Positions 37,236 through 49,678 of a DNA stretch of 64,000 bases are shown here, in pieces; the first letter of the stretch is position 1, and every line of letters begins with the position of its first letter. Location: positions 124,001 to 188,000 of the forward strand of contig MU404111.1 of NCBI GenBank assembly GCA_022695795.1, written 5' to 3'. The position numbers and the translations under genes are program-made. The notes below the pieces were generated by a model. That model was not told where the DNA came from. It worked only from the letters and a program-made list of their open reading frames with translations, and searched no databases. This stretch comes from Biscogniauxia marginata (taxonomy: Eukaryota; Ascomycota; Sordariomycetes; Xylariales; Xylariaceae).

Positions 37236-38153
37236 TTACAGCATACCCTCTGATCCCGTTCTATCGTTTCTCGGAGGGCCTTGGTAAATCGGACCGTTGT
37301 ATGCCAACCTCGGGTACGACGCCGCGTTAGGGTCATAGATTGGGTAACAGCCGTCATCAAACGGGATGTCTCTCACCTCTCGCATTTCGTCGCTCCATTC
37401 CTCCTCTGGCCGGTGTTTCCTCTTGCACCAGGTGCAGCGAGGCCGCGCCTCCTCCGGCGCAGGCGCCCTGCAGGTGCAAAAGAGCAGGATTTCGAATTGA
37501 TGGTCTGTCATGACCTTCGTCGCGTCGTAGTTTTCCTCGAACCGCTCGTAACCGTCTACTTCCGAGACGGTGTGTTTCTTGTAGTATTCGCTCGTCCACC
37601 TCTTCTCTTCGTTCACACATCTCGAGCAGATCCACCGCCGGTAACGGTCGCAGTCACACAGCTCGCTGAGGAACCGCCCGCGAAGCTGCTCTTCCAGTTT
37701 GGCGTCGCAGGCATCGCAGAGACACATGACGTTATCGATCTGCCATGCACAGTCGAGGTGAGGACGCCGGTCTTCGAGGTTGAAGAGCACGCGCGGACAT
37801 TCTCTGCACTCTTCGCAGATGTTGATGCCGCACTTGAGGCAAGGGAGCGCGCCAGTTTCATCGCATTTGGCTGCAAAGAGTTTCACCTCGATTTCCTCAT
37901 CGTGATAGATCCTTGGGCCGAAACCCCGTATGTATCTCATGTTACAGTATGCATCCTGCCGGCGACGCAGCCCGCGTCCGTCGCAGAGACAGTCACGTCG
38001 AAGGGCTTGGAAAACCTTGGTCGAGGACAGAATACAAGCATGATGGTCGCGGCACGTCAAGCCGAGATGAAAGAGGTCGAGCGTGGAAAGGTAGCTCGCA
38101 AGGGTCTCCAGGACCAGATATTGGCCGATGAGGTCCGACAGCACAGGCGCCAT
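37236..38153 (-). CDS. F-box-like N-terminus with cysteine-rich body, 305 aa
   Basis: A single frame from ATG 38153 (MAPVLSDLIGQYLV) to stop 37236. Residues about 8-50 (LVLETLASYLSTLDLFHLGLTCRDHHACI) resemble an F-box, which would bind Skp1 in an SCF ubiquitin ligase. The rest has about 24 cysteines, many in CxxC pairs (LPCLKC, CEECREC, CLCDACDAKL, ICSRC, CTWCKRK), so zinc binding is likely. The F-box call is a resemblance by eye. A 314-codon frame runs antisense but is Arg/Val/Ala filler. The gene is GC-rich in the middle and has no intron. Confidence 0.8.
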   Translation of the reverse strand: MAPVLSDLIGQYLVLETLASYLSTLDLFHLGLTCRDHHACILSSTKVFQALRRDCLCDGRGLRRRQDAYCNMRYIRGFGPRIYHDEEIEVKLFAAKCDETGALPCLKCGINICEECRECPRVLFNLEDRRPHLDCAWQIDNVMCLCDACDAKLEEQLRGRFLSELCDCDRYRRWICSRCVNEEKRWTSEYYKKHTVSEVDGYERFEENYDATKVMTDHQFEILLFCTCRAPAPEEARPRCTWCKRKHRPEEEWSDEMREVRDIPFDDGCYPIYDPNAASYPRLAYNGPIYQGPPRNDRTGSEGML

Positions 38154-40406
38154 CGTGAAAAGGCTGTGAGGCAAAAGGAGGACACCAGGCCTGCGAAGGA
38201 TTGCGATATGGATTGTGAAATGTAATATGGAGTTTCCTTCATTGAATGCGGCTGTAAGATACCCACATAGGGGTCCCTAAGCGCTCACGTGAGAGCGCGG
38301 GGAGACATACTCGCCAAGGATATAGACCCAATATCCAACTGAGGTAGGTAGGTAGGTAGGTAGGTATGTATCAAGATTATTAGCGTGGTAGGTCTCCTTA
38401 GGTGCCCGGGATGTAATAAAGTAGACCGGAACTCCCCAAGCTGGGACAGACGCGCCGTAAAACTAGAACCGACGGCGAGATTAAGAATAGGACGTCTTGG
38501 ATCTTTCCATGGAAAAAAAAGAACTAATAGGTTGCATGCCAACTGTGTAAAGCAGTAGGGAACCTTAGAACGTAGGCTGAGTCTCCCGGAGCAGGAGTAT
38601 ATCGATCTCCCGGATCGACCAACCACTGCCGACATCTCGTACTTCCCATTTGCGATGTCCTTAGATGTTCAGGTTCCTGGAAGTTAGTTAATCCACAGAA
38701 CTACCCTAAGACTAAATAAAGCCAGGGATGAGATGCTGCCATGAAGGCGATGCTAGAGCGTGGACCAACAACATACGGTCACGGTTTGGGATGACGAATG
38801 AATGGAACAAATAGATTCTGAATTTCAAGGTTTCAGATAAGTAATCGATTCATATAGATGACGGCTGGGTATCCGGTTCTCTCTCGAACATAGTCGGGGC
38901 CCGGTTGCATTCCGGGTTCTCGGCAGCTCCGTTTGAGGGAAACGGTTGTCCGGCCCCGCTGCAAAACGGTGCTTGGAATACCAAAGCCGGACCGGCTGGC
39001 AGAACCCGGAAAGGAAAGTTGGGGCCGCGATGAGTCGGCACACACACCCGTGTGTCGAATGGACGCCGAGCGGCGAGTACGGACTAACGAGGCATAATGG
39101 ACTTTGGTAGGTAGTCTAGCAAGACATCTGGACATCAAGCAACTAAAAAAACCACCGCCAGCAAGAATACCTACATTCTAGCTCGAGGTAAGAGACTGGA
39201 GACATGATTAACCCTGTCAGACTTGAAAGAAACCAGCGGTAATCGAGATGTGAATATAGTTGTCGTCGACTCGGACAAGAATACATTTGTTTGTGCTCCC
39301 GCTCTGCTAGCTAGTTACATTACTTACGCACATTATTGAAACTAGGTACCTGTTTATATGATTTTAATTGGACTCGTTGCTGCAATACGTAAATTGCGCG
39401 ATAACACAAGACTTATATGAAGATTGCTTCTCCTGAGATCATATCAACGGAAAAAGGCGGCGAAGCTACTTTCAATTACTAGCCTAGCTTCTTTATGTCA
39501 ATGTCGACTATATATATATATATATCATCGACTTATATCTTCTTCGTTTTCTTCATAATCCTACTGTTGTGGCCATTTATCGCCACCAGCGAGGAAGGTT
39601 TCGGGTAATATAAATAGAAGATGACTATTAATTTTAGACCCCAGGGCCAGCGATTCACATGTGTACCAAACATCGATTCTTAGCCTATCGCTTTTTATGT
39701 CGAGAGACAAGAATGACTACTAGAAGTACCTAGTTAATGTGTAGCACATGTGTGTGTGCAAACTTACGTCCCCGATAGTACGGAACCTCTAAACGTCATG
39801 CATATGTTAAATATGACTCTCTCTCTCTGATTCACGATAGAGTGCAGCCCCCCTTACTTGTCAGATAACCTCTACTGCGGCCGTAATCCTAGTCAATTAT
39901 GGATGACATTTCACGTAGGATAGGATAGGTAAGTTCGATTGCTTTCCCTGTCTATAATTCCATGCTGGACGAGGAGCCGCGCCGGCCCCCTCTCCTAGTG
40001 TGAGGATATATGAGCCGCCCCCAACTTATTATTATAGTAGGGATGCATATACACACCGGCATCTCCAACCAACAACCAACAACTAACAACTAACAACGGT
40101 TACATTCCAATATATTCGGTAGGCATTACCTACATGCCCAGCCTTATCCACCTCCTGTTCAAGTAGAAAGAAGATAAAATAACAACCCAAACCTTGATGC
40201 TCCTCCCTTCGCTTCGCCTCATTCCCTTATATTTCACCTTTTCTCTCCGCTTTTCTCATGTTCATCTGGTCAGAACGGTGATTTGGATTAGGTATAAATA
40301 TACATATAGGACCTACCGTGGGCCTCGCCAATAAAAGAAAAAGAAAAAGAAACCCCCTTAACACCGGAAATAGGGACAAAAAGAACGAAACAAAAAGAAA
40401 TACAAA
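38154..40406. other. Intergenic, 2.25 kb
   Basis: A divergent promoter region. It holds a (GGTA)n microsatellite at about 38342-38368, a TA run near 39510-39526 and several TAGGTA motifs. Short frames (38833-39138, -) show no domain or splice support. Confidence 0.55.
38342..38368. repeat. (GGTA)n microsatellite
   Basis: About six tandem GGTA units, the pure form of the TAGGTA motif scattered elsewhere in the window. Confidence 0.9.
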
Positions 40407-41257
40407 ATGGCATTCCTACGCAGCAACACCAACAACCTACACAACCTCGTCATACTTCTCACGGCGGCGGCGGCGGCGACCCTCGTCATGCCGCTGGCCC
40501 GAGCCGCCCCGTCCTCCGACTGGCACGGCTTCGACGAGTCGTGCGAGTCGTGGCACACGGAGCCGTCGGGCGACGGGACGCAGATCCTGCTCGTGGCGCG
40601 GTGCTACAACGACAACTGGGGCGCATCGCGGTCCGAGGCCGATATCGTGTGCTCGGAACTAGATTTGAACAAGTACGTTCGTTATCTTATCCCTTATTCT
40701 CACTAAGACTTCCCTACTTCATTCCTCTCCCCCTTTCTTTCTTTACCATCCTACATCCTACAAACCAGTCAAGCCCCCCCCCCCATTTTTTTTTTTTTTT
40801 TTTTTTTCGTTTACCCTCAATAACTTACCTACCCATCCGAACCAAACCAGCTGCCTCGAGCCGATCCCGGAAGGCTGGAACTGGCTCAACGAGCTGCGTC
40901 CCAAGCAGTCCGCCAACGACGGCAAGTTCTTCCCGGGCGACTGCTCCGAGGCCCGGATCGACACGGGCACCGAGACCGCCATGGGCACGATATGCAACAA
41001 GATTGGCGAGGCCGGGACGATTCACGGCAGCGTGGATATAGGTATGTATATATGCACCCCTCGCTTTTTTTCCCCTTTTTCTTTTTCTTCTTCTTTTCCT
41101 TTTTTGCTATCTCCTCCCTCAGAAATTCATGGCCAGGTTAACTTGAGACTAATTGTGACTTCGGGGGGAAAAACAATCAGCTCCGGCGGTGGTCAACTGG
41201 AACGGCTATCTGGCGTGCGTGGGAATTACCGGGACGAAGTCTGGGAAGTGTCGTTGA
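40407..41257 (+). CDS. Secreted cyanovirin-N (CVNH)-like protein, 177 aa
   Basis: Exons 40407-40672, 40851-41041 and 41181-41257 join to 177 residues. The N-terminus has a long hydrophobic core (LVILLTAAAAATLVMPLA) ending ARAAPSS, a good signal peptide. The mature protein shows two CVNH-like halves: FDESC...LLVARC...SELDLNNCL, completed across intron 1, and GDCSEARI...GTIC...SVDIAPAVVNWNGYLAC, completed across intron 2. CVNH domains often bind glycans; binding here is inference. It ends GTKSGKCR. Intron 1 contains a C run followed by about 19 T, which will hinder assembly and gene prediction. The donors are GTACGT and GTATGT. The assignment rests on pattern spacing rather than a search. Confidence 0.72.
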
Positions 41258-42711
41258 CTAATCTCTTCTTCGCTTATATTCCCCTCGATCCTAATCAACG
41301 GTAAGGGAAACCCGGCGTGACCATTTTATTTTAAAAATTTGGGGTTTAGCAGACGAATTTCGGCCAGATTGAAATTCTTTTTTTTTTTTTTTTTTAGGAA
41401 GTACGGAGTGCAGAAACAGCTAAGGGTGTATTAATGACGGCCACTCGTATCGTCGTAGATGAGAGAGCTTGGGTAGTTGGTTCTATTTATAATACATTCT
41501 ATATCGATTTTAGCTATTGAAGCTACGCAAGTAACTTGTAATCCAGTCGTGATTAGTATGAAGGGAAGTATAATGGAGCTCGGATATACTCCCTTGCTTA
41601 TCAATGTCCTCGGCCGTGACGCTTTGTATATCTAAACTACCCGCCTACCTAAGTACCTTTTTTATTATAAAAAACTCTTAATCTCAAACCCATAATTATG
41701 TCTCTCCGTTTCTCGCTTTCCTTAGGTAATTATAGAAGAGAGCCCTTATTGTTAATATCATTTGTTTACTTTTCCGGCATCTATTACACACATTCCTAAC
41801 ATACCCGAAGTAGGCAAACAAAATCAAATAAGATACAATACCCCCGGTCCTTATCCGACTCTCAGGAGGTCAATTTACTTCGGAAACGGGGCATCGCCAA
41901 GCTAAGCCAAGCATTCCTCGGCGACGAGAATTACAAAAAGAAAAAGTACCTACCTAAAAATAAAAACCACCAACCGACCAACCAACCGTTTTAAAGACCG
42001 GCAGGGAGGGAAAGGGAGAGGGAGCGAACTTTAGTCACGAGAGGACATCAAGTCGAATCACTTCACTTAGTAGAACGACTACTCTTAGCTCGGGGTTGGT
42101 TAGGCAGAGTAAGAATATGATAGAGGAACCAAAAGAGGAGAGGGGTTATGAGCCTAGGTTAGATAATCACAGGGGGAGAGAGAGGGGAAGAGACAGAGAT
42201 ACCGACACCCTCCCTCCCAACACTGTTTGTTGTTGCGTGTTGGTTGCCTGTAGATATAGTTATGGTTTGGTTTATTTTTAAAAAAGAGAGAACTCCTTTA
42301 CCCGGCTTTCCCCCCTCCCAAACCATTGCCGCCGTCGCCACCGCCGTAGTTCCGAAAATATGTCCAATTCCAGAGCATTGTTCCTACTGACAAATAAGTT
42401 GAAAAAAAAAAGTAAGAAGAGAGAGAGAAGGCCTCATCCTTTCAAAGAGCATGATAAAATTGAGATTGGCGGTTTCCATATTTCTCCCCCCCTATTCATC
42501 ATTGTACATGCGCAATTACAGCCTTACGGTGAGGGAAAGGGGATCCTATCAATGCGGTGCCATCCATACTACAACATATCAAAAACAAAAACAAGAAAGA
42601 AAAAAACTTCATCGGCCACAGAAAAGAAAGGAGAGAGATTTTTGCTATTTCGGGTGCGCTGTTCGTTATAAAAGAATTGGAAAGATTTGTTGTTTTGTAA
42701 CTCAATTCTTC
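41258..42711. other. Intergenic, 1.45 kb
   Basis: Convergent 3' flanks. Contains a T run of about 20 at 41378-41397, CT- and A-rich stretches, and no supported gene. Confidence 0.6.
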
Positions 42712-44930
42712 CTAATTCCTCGAAGAACTACCTGACCTATCCTGATCCCCAATCGCTTTTTTGTCTTTCCTAGACTTGAACACAAACTCACCCATAATTT
42801 GTATGTGATCAGCTGGGAAGTGGTAATTCGGAAAGCCCGGTACCCGCTTTAGATAAAGGGGGTCGGGGGGGCCGAGCAACTCAACAACGTCCAATGTATT
42901 GCTCGTGTACCAGATGTAGTCGATCACGCCGGAGAATGTTGGTGTATAGTTGGTGAAGTGAAGCTCATCCGAGGTCCCAAAGAGATGCGCATACGAATTA
43001 CGCAAGCTGAAGGGATGTTCGATACCATCTCGGGTGAAGTTTCCGTAGGAATGGCCAACTAAGTCTGGGTGGTCTGGGGGTATCCGACCCTTCTCGAGCA
43101 GCTCATACACAGAGCTGTCAACCATAGAGTTGTAGTCGCCACACACAAGCAAGGGGATGTCCGTATTATTACGGTACTCCTGGCTGGGCGCTGGTTCGGG
43201 ATAATCGTCAACAGGTGACTCCCCCGAGCCTTCTGCCGCTGCAGGTCTGCTTAACCTCTTCTCCTCAATCGGTATTGGCGGTCTCCGCGTGTATCTCTCA
43301 GACTGCTTAGTGACTAATTCCATCAAGATGCCTGTCTGAACGGCCTTCACATCCGCCAAGTACGATTCCCAACAAAGATGCGCATTTACCACAATGAAGC
43401 GATTGCCTGTAAACCGGGACTCGAAGAAACAGTAAACCGCGATGGTGTCTTTCGGCATGACTCGGTTGAAGACGTCATCTGCCGCCTTCATATCAGGGCG
43501 GTTGATAGCAGTCTGCCTAAAGTCCACAAGCTGCTTGTCCAACATGATGTACTTGTCGCTCTTGTAAAATATGGAACACCCATCGACAGATTGTTGATCT
43601 TTGCCTGTCAGATGCTTCACACGAGTTTTCGGATAGAAGACCCCCCGGTAGCCAACCTTGGCAAGTTCAGGCGTGAAAAAAGTATCGAACGCGTCCATGG
43701 CCGTCTCCTGCAAGCACAGAATATCGGCATCTTTCTCATAGATTTCCTGCATGATGCTACCTCGGCGGTATTCCCAGTCCAGGGCACTGGCTGGGGTGTA
43801 GCCATACTGGGTGCTGGTCGCATATTTGTCGCAAAGAGTGTTCCAGGACATAACTCGAACGCGCTCCTTGTCCGACCCAACATCCTCTTGGATAGGAATC
43901 AATTGACGGGGGTTAGGTGGCATAGGCACTAGACGGTAGAGTTAGTACGGTCTGACTTACCTTACCAAGCCAGATGTCAACGAGGGCGGAATAGTAATAA
44001 TGACATACCTGGGGCACTCTCTTTGAGATGGGTGATGTAGTTTTTTGTGCCTTCTTCCATAAGTCTCTGCTTCACCTCGCTATCCAAAGGATTACCATGC
44101 AGCCCAAGCATTTCTAGGAAGTGTAGAGCACCAAGTTCGTGTGGTACGTTCGTTATAAGGTTGTCGAAGAGAAGCAACTGGCGTAGAGGGGTACACATGC
44201 CCAACTCTGGGGGTAACTTGGTGATCTGGTTGTGAGAAGCATTGAGGTACCGTAGTGATCGGAGCTGCCCGATGGCGTCGGGCAGGGAAGTTAGGTTGTT
44301 AGATGCGAGATACAGTTCGGTCAGGAAGGAATAATGGTCGAAGAGGGTAGCCGAGAGATTCTTCAGACCCTGGCCGCTGAAGTCAAGGTTCAACCAGTCC
44401 TGCCTGTCTAGAGCTTTATCGACGTTGACAGGGCGACCCCGATCCTCTACCTCTCCGTCAACTGCAGATTCGGTTGCGTTGGTACTAGGAAGAGCTGGAC
44501 CGATTCCTTTGTTCTCAGAAGCCCGGAGTCTAGCAAAGTAATGTGGCTGGTGCTGCTCTGTCATTGTTTGGTGCGCGCGCTCGGACTCTTTATATGCCTT
44601 TAGCTGCTCATTCCAGTGCTCGGAAAACTGCTGGCCCTGGCCACCCCTCGAGCCAGGAGTGTTGCCATTTTGGTGATTGTTGGGCGTGAAGGGAGTGACG
44701 TTGGACACAAGGCCTGAGGAGAAGCCGGAATGGTTGATAGCCGCCGAGTTGCCATTGTGGCCCGTGTGATCCTGCTGTATGCTCTGGTGGTGTTGCTGGG
44801 GATGGGTGTGGTGTTGATGAGCACCCTGCTGCTGGACGAAGTTATACATCATCTGCGGGGCCATCCCGCGCCCACCGGGGACTCCATTAAGGCGCGAGTT
44901 GTGCCCCTGCTGGTGATTCGGTCCGTACAT
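42712..44930 (-). CDS. ccr4: Ccr4 deadenylase, catalytic subunit of CCR4-NOT
   Basis: Exons 44930-44009 and 43928-42712 join to 712 residues, normal for fungal Ccr4. The enzyme shortens mRNA poly(A) tails (EC 3.1.13.4). The N-terminal 110 residues are His/Gln/Asn-rich. Leucine-rich repeats follow at about 175-300 (LNLDFSGQGLKNL, FLTELYLASNNLTSLPDAI, LRYLNASHNQITKLPPEL). The catalytic EEP domain starts near VRVMSWNTLCDKYA and holds LQE (catalytic Glu), DGCSIFYK, NAHLCWE, CGDYNSMVDS, IDYIWYT and FPADH. Donor GTATGT and a CTAAC branch site support the 80-nt intron at the LRR/EEP junction. Orthologues often have a longer low-complexity N-terminus, so an upstream exon is possible; none could be joined convincingly. 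Confidence 0.96.
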
Positions 44931-47900
44931 GCCGCAAAAACGCTAACCCAGAGGTCGAGATCGAATCCAGCGTATCACAGGTAAACGGAAGGGCCAGGGG
45001 GCGGTAGATGCAAGGGAGAGGGGGGACGAGTTTGGGACGGAAGTGGTTGGTCTGTGTTGTAGTTTGGGGGGTATAGATATGTCTAGTGGGTGGTAGTGAG
45101 TGTCGAGGGCCATCTGCCGCGTAGAGATGTCTTGGGGTAGGCCAAACGGAGACCTGTCGGGACGCACGATCACGACAGGTGGGCTGAGGGAAACCTCAAG
45201 AGCTTATGTCGGAAGGAAGACGAAGGAGGGGGAGGTTGATCGGCAAGCATACATAGAGGCTGGAGGCTTCGTCCTGCTGCATGGAAGAGGGACAGGTGAC
45301 GATATCGGGGCACGATCGCAATGGGTTCGCAGGAACCGTCACTCGGGAGGAGGCACAACGGCAGGAGACCTGATATTCCTTTATTGATGTTGGGTTTGTG
45401 ATCCCCTCTCTCTTTTAATTCTCACTGCTTATTCTTTTAATGTCCTTTCTGCTCTGTGGATGTTGTCCTGGGCTTTTGTCCCGGGTGAATCACGTCGCTG
45501 GGGAGCGGAGGTGGGCAGGAGAAGAAAGGATCTTGGCTTTGGCAGAATCGACAAAAGGACGTCGGCGGAGATCAGATGACCTTCTCTTTTCTTGGGTTGC
45601 AGCTCTGCGAGCGCCAGCGCTGTGAGGTCACGGAGAGGTTGAGGTGTGTGTCTCGTCTTGTCTTGGCTTGGCTTGTGAATGAAGCGAAGTTAGCAAAGGA
45701 AACCCGACGCCTTGACCTTGGGAAAATCAGTACAAGAGGCCAGTGTGAATACACAGTGAATGTACGTACGCAGAGAGGAAGAAATAAAGAAAGAATGACA
45801 AAAGACAATCGAATTGACTGGTTTCAATAGAGACTTGGGTTTGTTGCAATGCACAATACCAATGAATCGAACACAAGACAATACCTGATGCTTGCTGGGA
45901 GCTGTTTGGAGAATAATGATCGAGGTGTGTAGACATGGTCCGTGTGGCCTGTGCCGTGTCTTGCAGCGCCGCAAACCGCGATCTACTTTCACTTATCTAC
46001 CTTAGCAGGTATCAATCACGTGGACGGGATCAATTCTCTCTATCTCTCTCTCTCAGCCTCGCCATCGCATCACGTGTCACTACCCGCCAGCCACACCCCT
46101 CTGTGGCCGTGTATTTGCTCATGTGGCTGGTATGAAACTCCCCGCTGGTTCTGCCAGGACCCACTGGAGCCTTTTTGATGGGTTCATGCTCCTCCCGTCC
46201 ACTTGGATGAAACAGTACCAAGTACCTTATACAGGTTAGACCAGTCTGTGTCTGCTATCGATTACAATCAATTAATGCATGGTATTGCTGTTTGTTATAA
46301 CGAAGGGAATTTATGACTACGGACAAGTAAGTCTTCCATGTTTCTTGTTTTGAAACTTCTTCTACCTTATGTACCTCTTTTCACCGCTCTCTTCGATTCC
46401 TACCTAGGTAGGTAATTGATGTATAGGTATTCCTGTCGGATGAGACACGACAACCTTGGTAGCCATTGATTCGACTAATGCTAGCGTATATGATATTCCT
46501 ATTATAACGGAATTGGCTAGCATTGTCGGCTACACTTATCCCTCTCTGATATGCCAAGCACGAGACCCTCGACATGTTCTTTTGTCGTGTACACTACTAT
46601 ATAGCTCGACAAGCAATTCTGATATCTTATGTAGTTGGCTTACCAGGCTAAAGAAAGGACATTAATAACCAGTTGTTTTTACCATACTGCGGTGTTTACA
46701 CTATAACAACACTCTCATGTCCATGTTCTTGTACATACTACATAAATGCGGTCCGCTTTACCGCTTAATTTGTACGCACCTAGTGCTAGTAAAACCCATG
46801 ATTTCGTCAACTCAACCCCCCTTCCTCACCCTCTAGCCCATTTGATTAGGTATTCCTTGATCAGTTGACTTAATGCGTACTAACGACATCTATCCCACTT
46901 TCACTTATCTGGACTGACCGCTACAATTCTACTCGCAGTATTATAGCCTGCACCATGGAGAGTCGCTGACCTCAGATCGACGGGATTACGATGATGTGTG
47001 AGCGATAGAGACGGAATGGCCACTTGGCGAAACTACCATCATCATGTACATTATTACCCAACGAATAACCTTTGCATTGCCTAGAGAGGCGGGGAAATGC
47101 ACGGGAAACGTCAACTTAAGCCTCAATGGCTGGTTCGTGTCATATAGAGAGCCAAGGAATCGTAAAGGTTGGCAAGACGTCAGACGCAGGCAATGTCAAT
47201 GATCAATATCAGAAACAACTAGCTGCATCCCGATAAGGCGAGCCAGTGAAATATATATCCGAGACAAGCCTACCATTGGTGTATAAATCGAACCTGATAT
47301 AAGAAGGGTGCAGAGCGCAACCACCTGGATGATATTATCTAGGAGTGGGCCGGGCACATGCAGGGTCTGAGTCGATATTCCCTCGTAGACCTGGGTTAAC
47401 GTTGTCAAACCCCATCGCGCCAGTCCAAAGTCGATGTTCGTATCGCTCCGAGTGGAGCAACGCCGACCGCCAGACGTGAGAAGGAATACACAACTACTAC
47501 CAAGGCATCCTGGGTATTACTTCATCGATACATACAATAGTACGTTCATGCAGTGGGTAAGTTGTCATGGGTGTCGGAGTATACTACCCAGAAAGCACCA
47601 TCTACCTACCTAAGTTGTAAGTTCATGTTGGCAAGGAGGAGTTGAGCTGTCCGGTCCTGAAGAGTTTCCCTTTCCCCCGAATTTCAGAATTTCTGCACCA
47701 AAAGGACCGGGTAGACGAAAGAGGATGGGTAGTGCCTCAAGAGGGCCGAAAGGCTCTCCGAAGAATAGGAATCTGGAAATATCTATACTAATAACAGAAA
47801 CTACCTACCCACTGTCCAATGCTTTACCGACAAGATGGAGCCCTAGGCTGGCGGCCCACGTCGCAATGCTTGTGGTAATGCGGGGGAGGCATCTGCTGGC

Positions 47901-49678
47901 AAGGGGGATCCATGGGGCTATATCCACCAACAAGGGCCCTCTGTTGCTGTACAGAGGAATGCTCATCCAAAAAGAAGTCTTGGGAGCACAAGTCTAAAGC
48001 ATCGTGATCACGTACCCGAATAGCGCCTGGCGAAATAGGGCCGGATCAGACCTTGCAAATCCTCTAAATAGACAAGAAGATATATCATGCTAGCTTATAG
48101 TGCTGTACATAATTACCCACGCCCACTTGTGGTCGTTGATATTTGTGTTCTCTGTTCCGCAGCGTATTTTGTCTCGGATCATGTTTGTGTTCTTGACCTT
48201 GTTCCTCGCAAGCATGAAAGAAGAATGACGGCAACTCGTCCATGACAACTGACGACTGCAGCCAAGCCAAGCCTGCACAACCGAGCTGTACGACCACAGC
48301 GCTTCAACTACTCAAGTCTCCTCGCAGTCTCCCGGGCGATCGTCGCTGTTGGGGGCCTAAAGCCAAACAAACAGTACACCTCACCAAGTTCCTCGGCTCC
48401 TCCCGGAGTTGTTTTCGAGGGGCCTGATATCAGGCTTTGGGCATCTCCAGGGACCATATGTATTTGTATAACCCAAACCATCGTCCGTCTGGGGATTCGC
48501 AGTTTTACACATGCTTGCAACGTCGACAATGTCATACTCCCAGCCTTGATATCTACCTATCCACTTGCGACTAGGTTAGATGGTTGCTAGCCAGGCTAGG
48601 CTATAGGGGATACACACACAGCCTGCAACATCGCTACCGCGAACTCATTCAGATAGGCACAGTCTCCCGACTTGGCCACGCTGGCCACGCAAGTCAGTAT
48701 AAGGCCAAACACCACTACATACCTAGACTAAGGATCCCGACATTCCGGAGCCAGAAACATCCTTCAAGGCGTCATACGACCCAGGGCCGAACTGACCGAG
48801 AAATACTCCGGGCTGGGGAATGCCAACGACTTTTTATTTTATTTGACTACGCATGCGCACCCAACCATCAACCCACACATGGTCTGTTTTGCGATAGTCA
48901 AGGCCGACGAAGGAGATATAAACCAACCGCCCTCGGGCCGTCCGACGCAGGTGGGGGAGGGGAAAGAAAGCTGTTTCGCACTACCGCGGACAAGTTCCGG
49001 TGTAACAGCGCTGCACGATTAATTGAAGACCACAACCTGAGCGTATTCAGTGATCTCATCTCGATCACACGAGAATTACCTGCCTTGGGCCCCCCAAACC
49101 AAGACGAGACGAGAGACGAAGCGAGGCGCGGCGAGGCGAGGCGAGGCGAGGCAGGGCGACTTTTTGACCGTGGTAAGTTTACCGTCTACTAGATGCAATT
49201 GGAAGGGTTTACAAATTGTACATTGTAGTTGTTTATTTCTCTATTTTTAGTTGTTTGTCTTGGTTTATCTTATTTTGATTTATTTGATACCTGACCCTGC
49301 AGAAACAGGATCCAAAAAGGGCGACACGATTTGTATTCCAAATTAGGCCTCTTCAGAAATAGTACGTTACGAAAGAGCAGTGGTAGCGGGGCAGGAAAGG
49401 GAAAGAAAAAGGAAAAGGATCCGAAGAGAATCGGAAAAGGGACCGAGGGCTCGGTGTGTTCAAGCAACCCGAAGGAAATTGAGCTCAAGCGAAGCGAGCG
49501 CAAAACAGAAAGGGGTAAGAGGAAAGAAAAAACGAGAAGGAGGGCAAGGGACAAGCAGCAAACCAAAAAGATACGGCCAACTCCGGTGCAGGACCTGGCC
49601 ATTGGCGAAGTACCTCAGGCGCTTGGCCCAAGTACCCCCTACCTATCAGACGGCGACCGGTTGGCGGGGCATAAGAAA
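44931..49678. other. Intergenic, 4.7 kb, no gene found
   Basis: Shared upstream region of the divergent ccr4 and methyltransferase genes. It includes a CT repeat at about 46036-46056, TAGGTA motifs near 46400 and short GAGGC repeats near 49125-49160. Several frames of 60-200 codons (48584-49192 +; 48308-48535 -; 47196-47408 -) have no domain, ATG context or intron logic that I can support. The segment 49331-49678 is open in the methyltransferase frame but lacks an ATG and reads Lys/Arg/Glu-rich, so it is probably leader. Confidence 0.5.

Noticed and set aside
37281..38225. 314-codon open frame on the + strand
   Set aside because: Exact antisense of the cysteine-rich gene; reads Val/Arg/Ala filler.
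48584..49192. 202-codon frame upstream of the methyltransferase
   Set aside because: Basic, repetitive end (GEARRGEARRGEA) from a tandem repeat; no family likeness.
49331..49678. Extension of the methyltransferase N-terminus
   Set aside because: The frame is open but has no ATG and is Lys/Arg/Glu-rich leader-like sequence.
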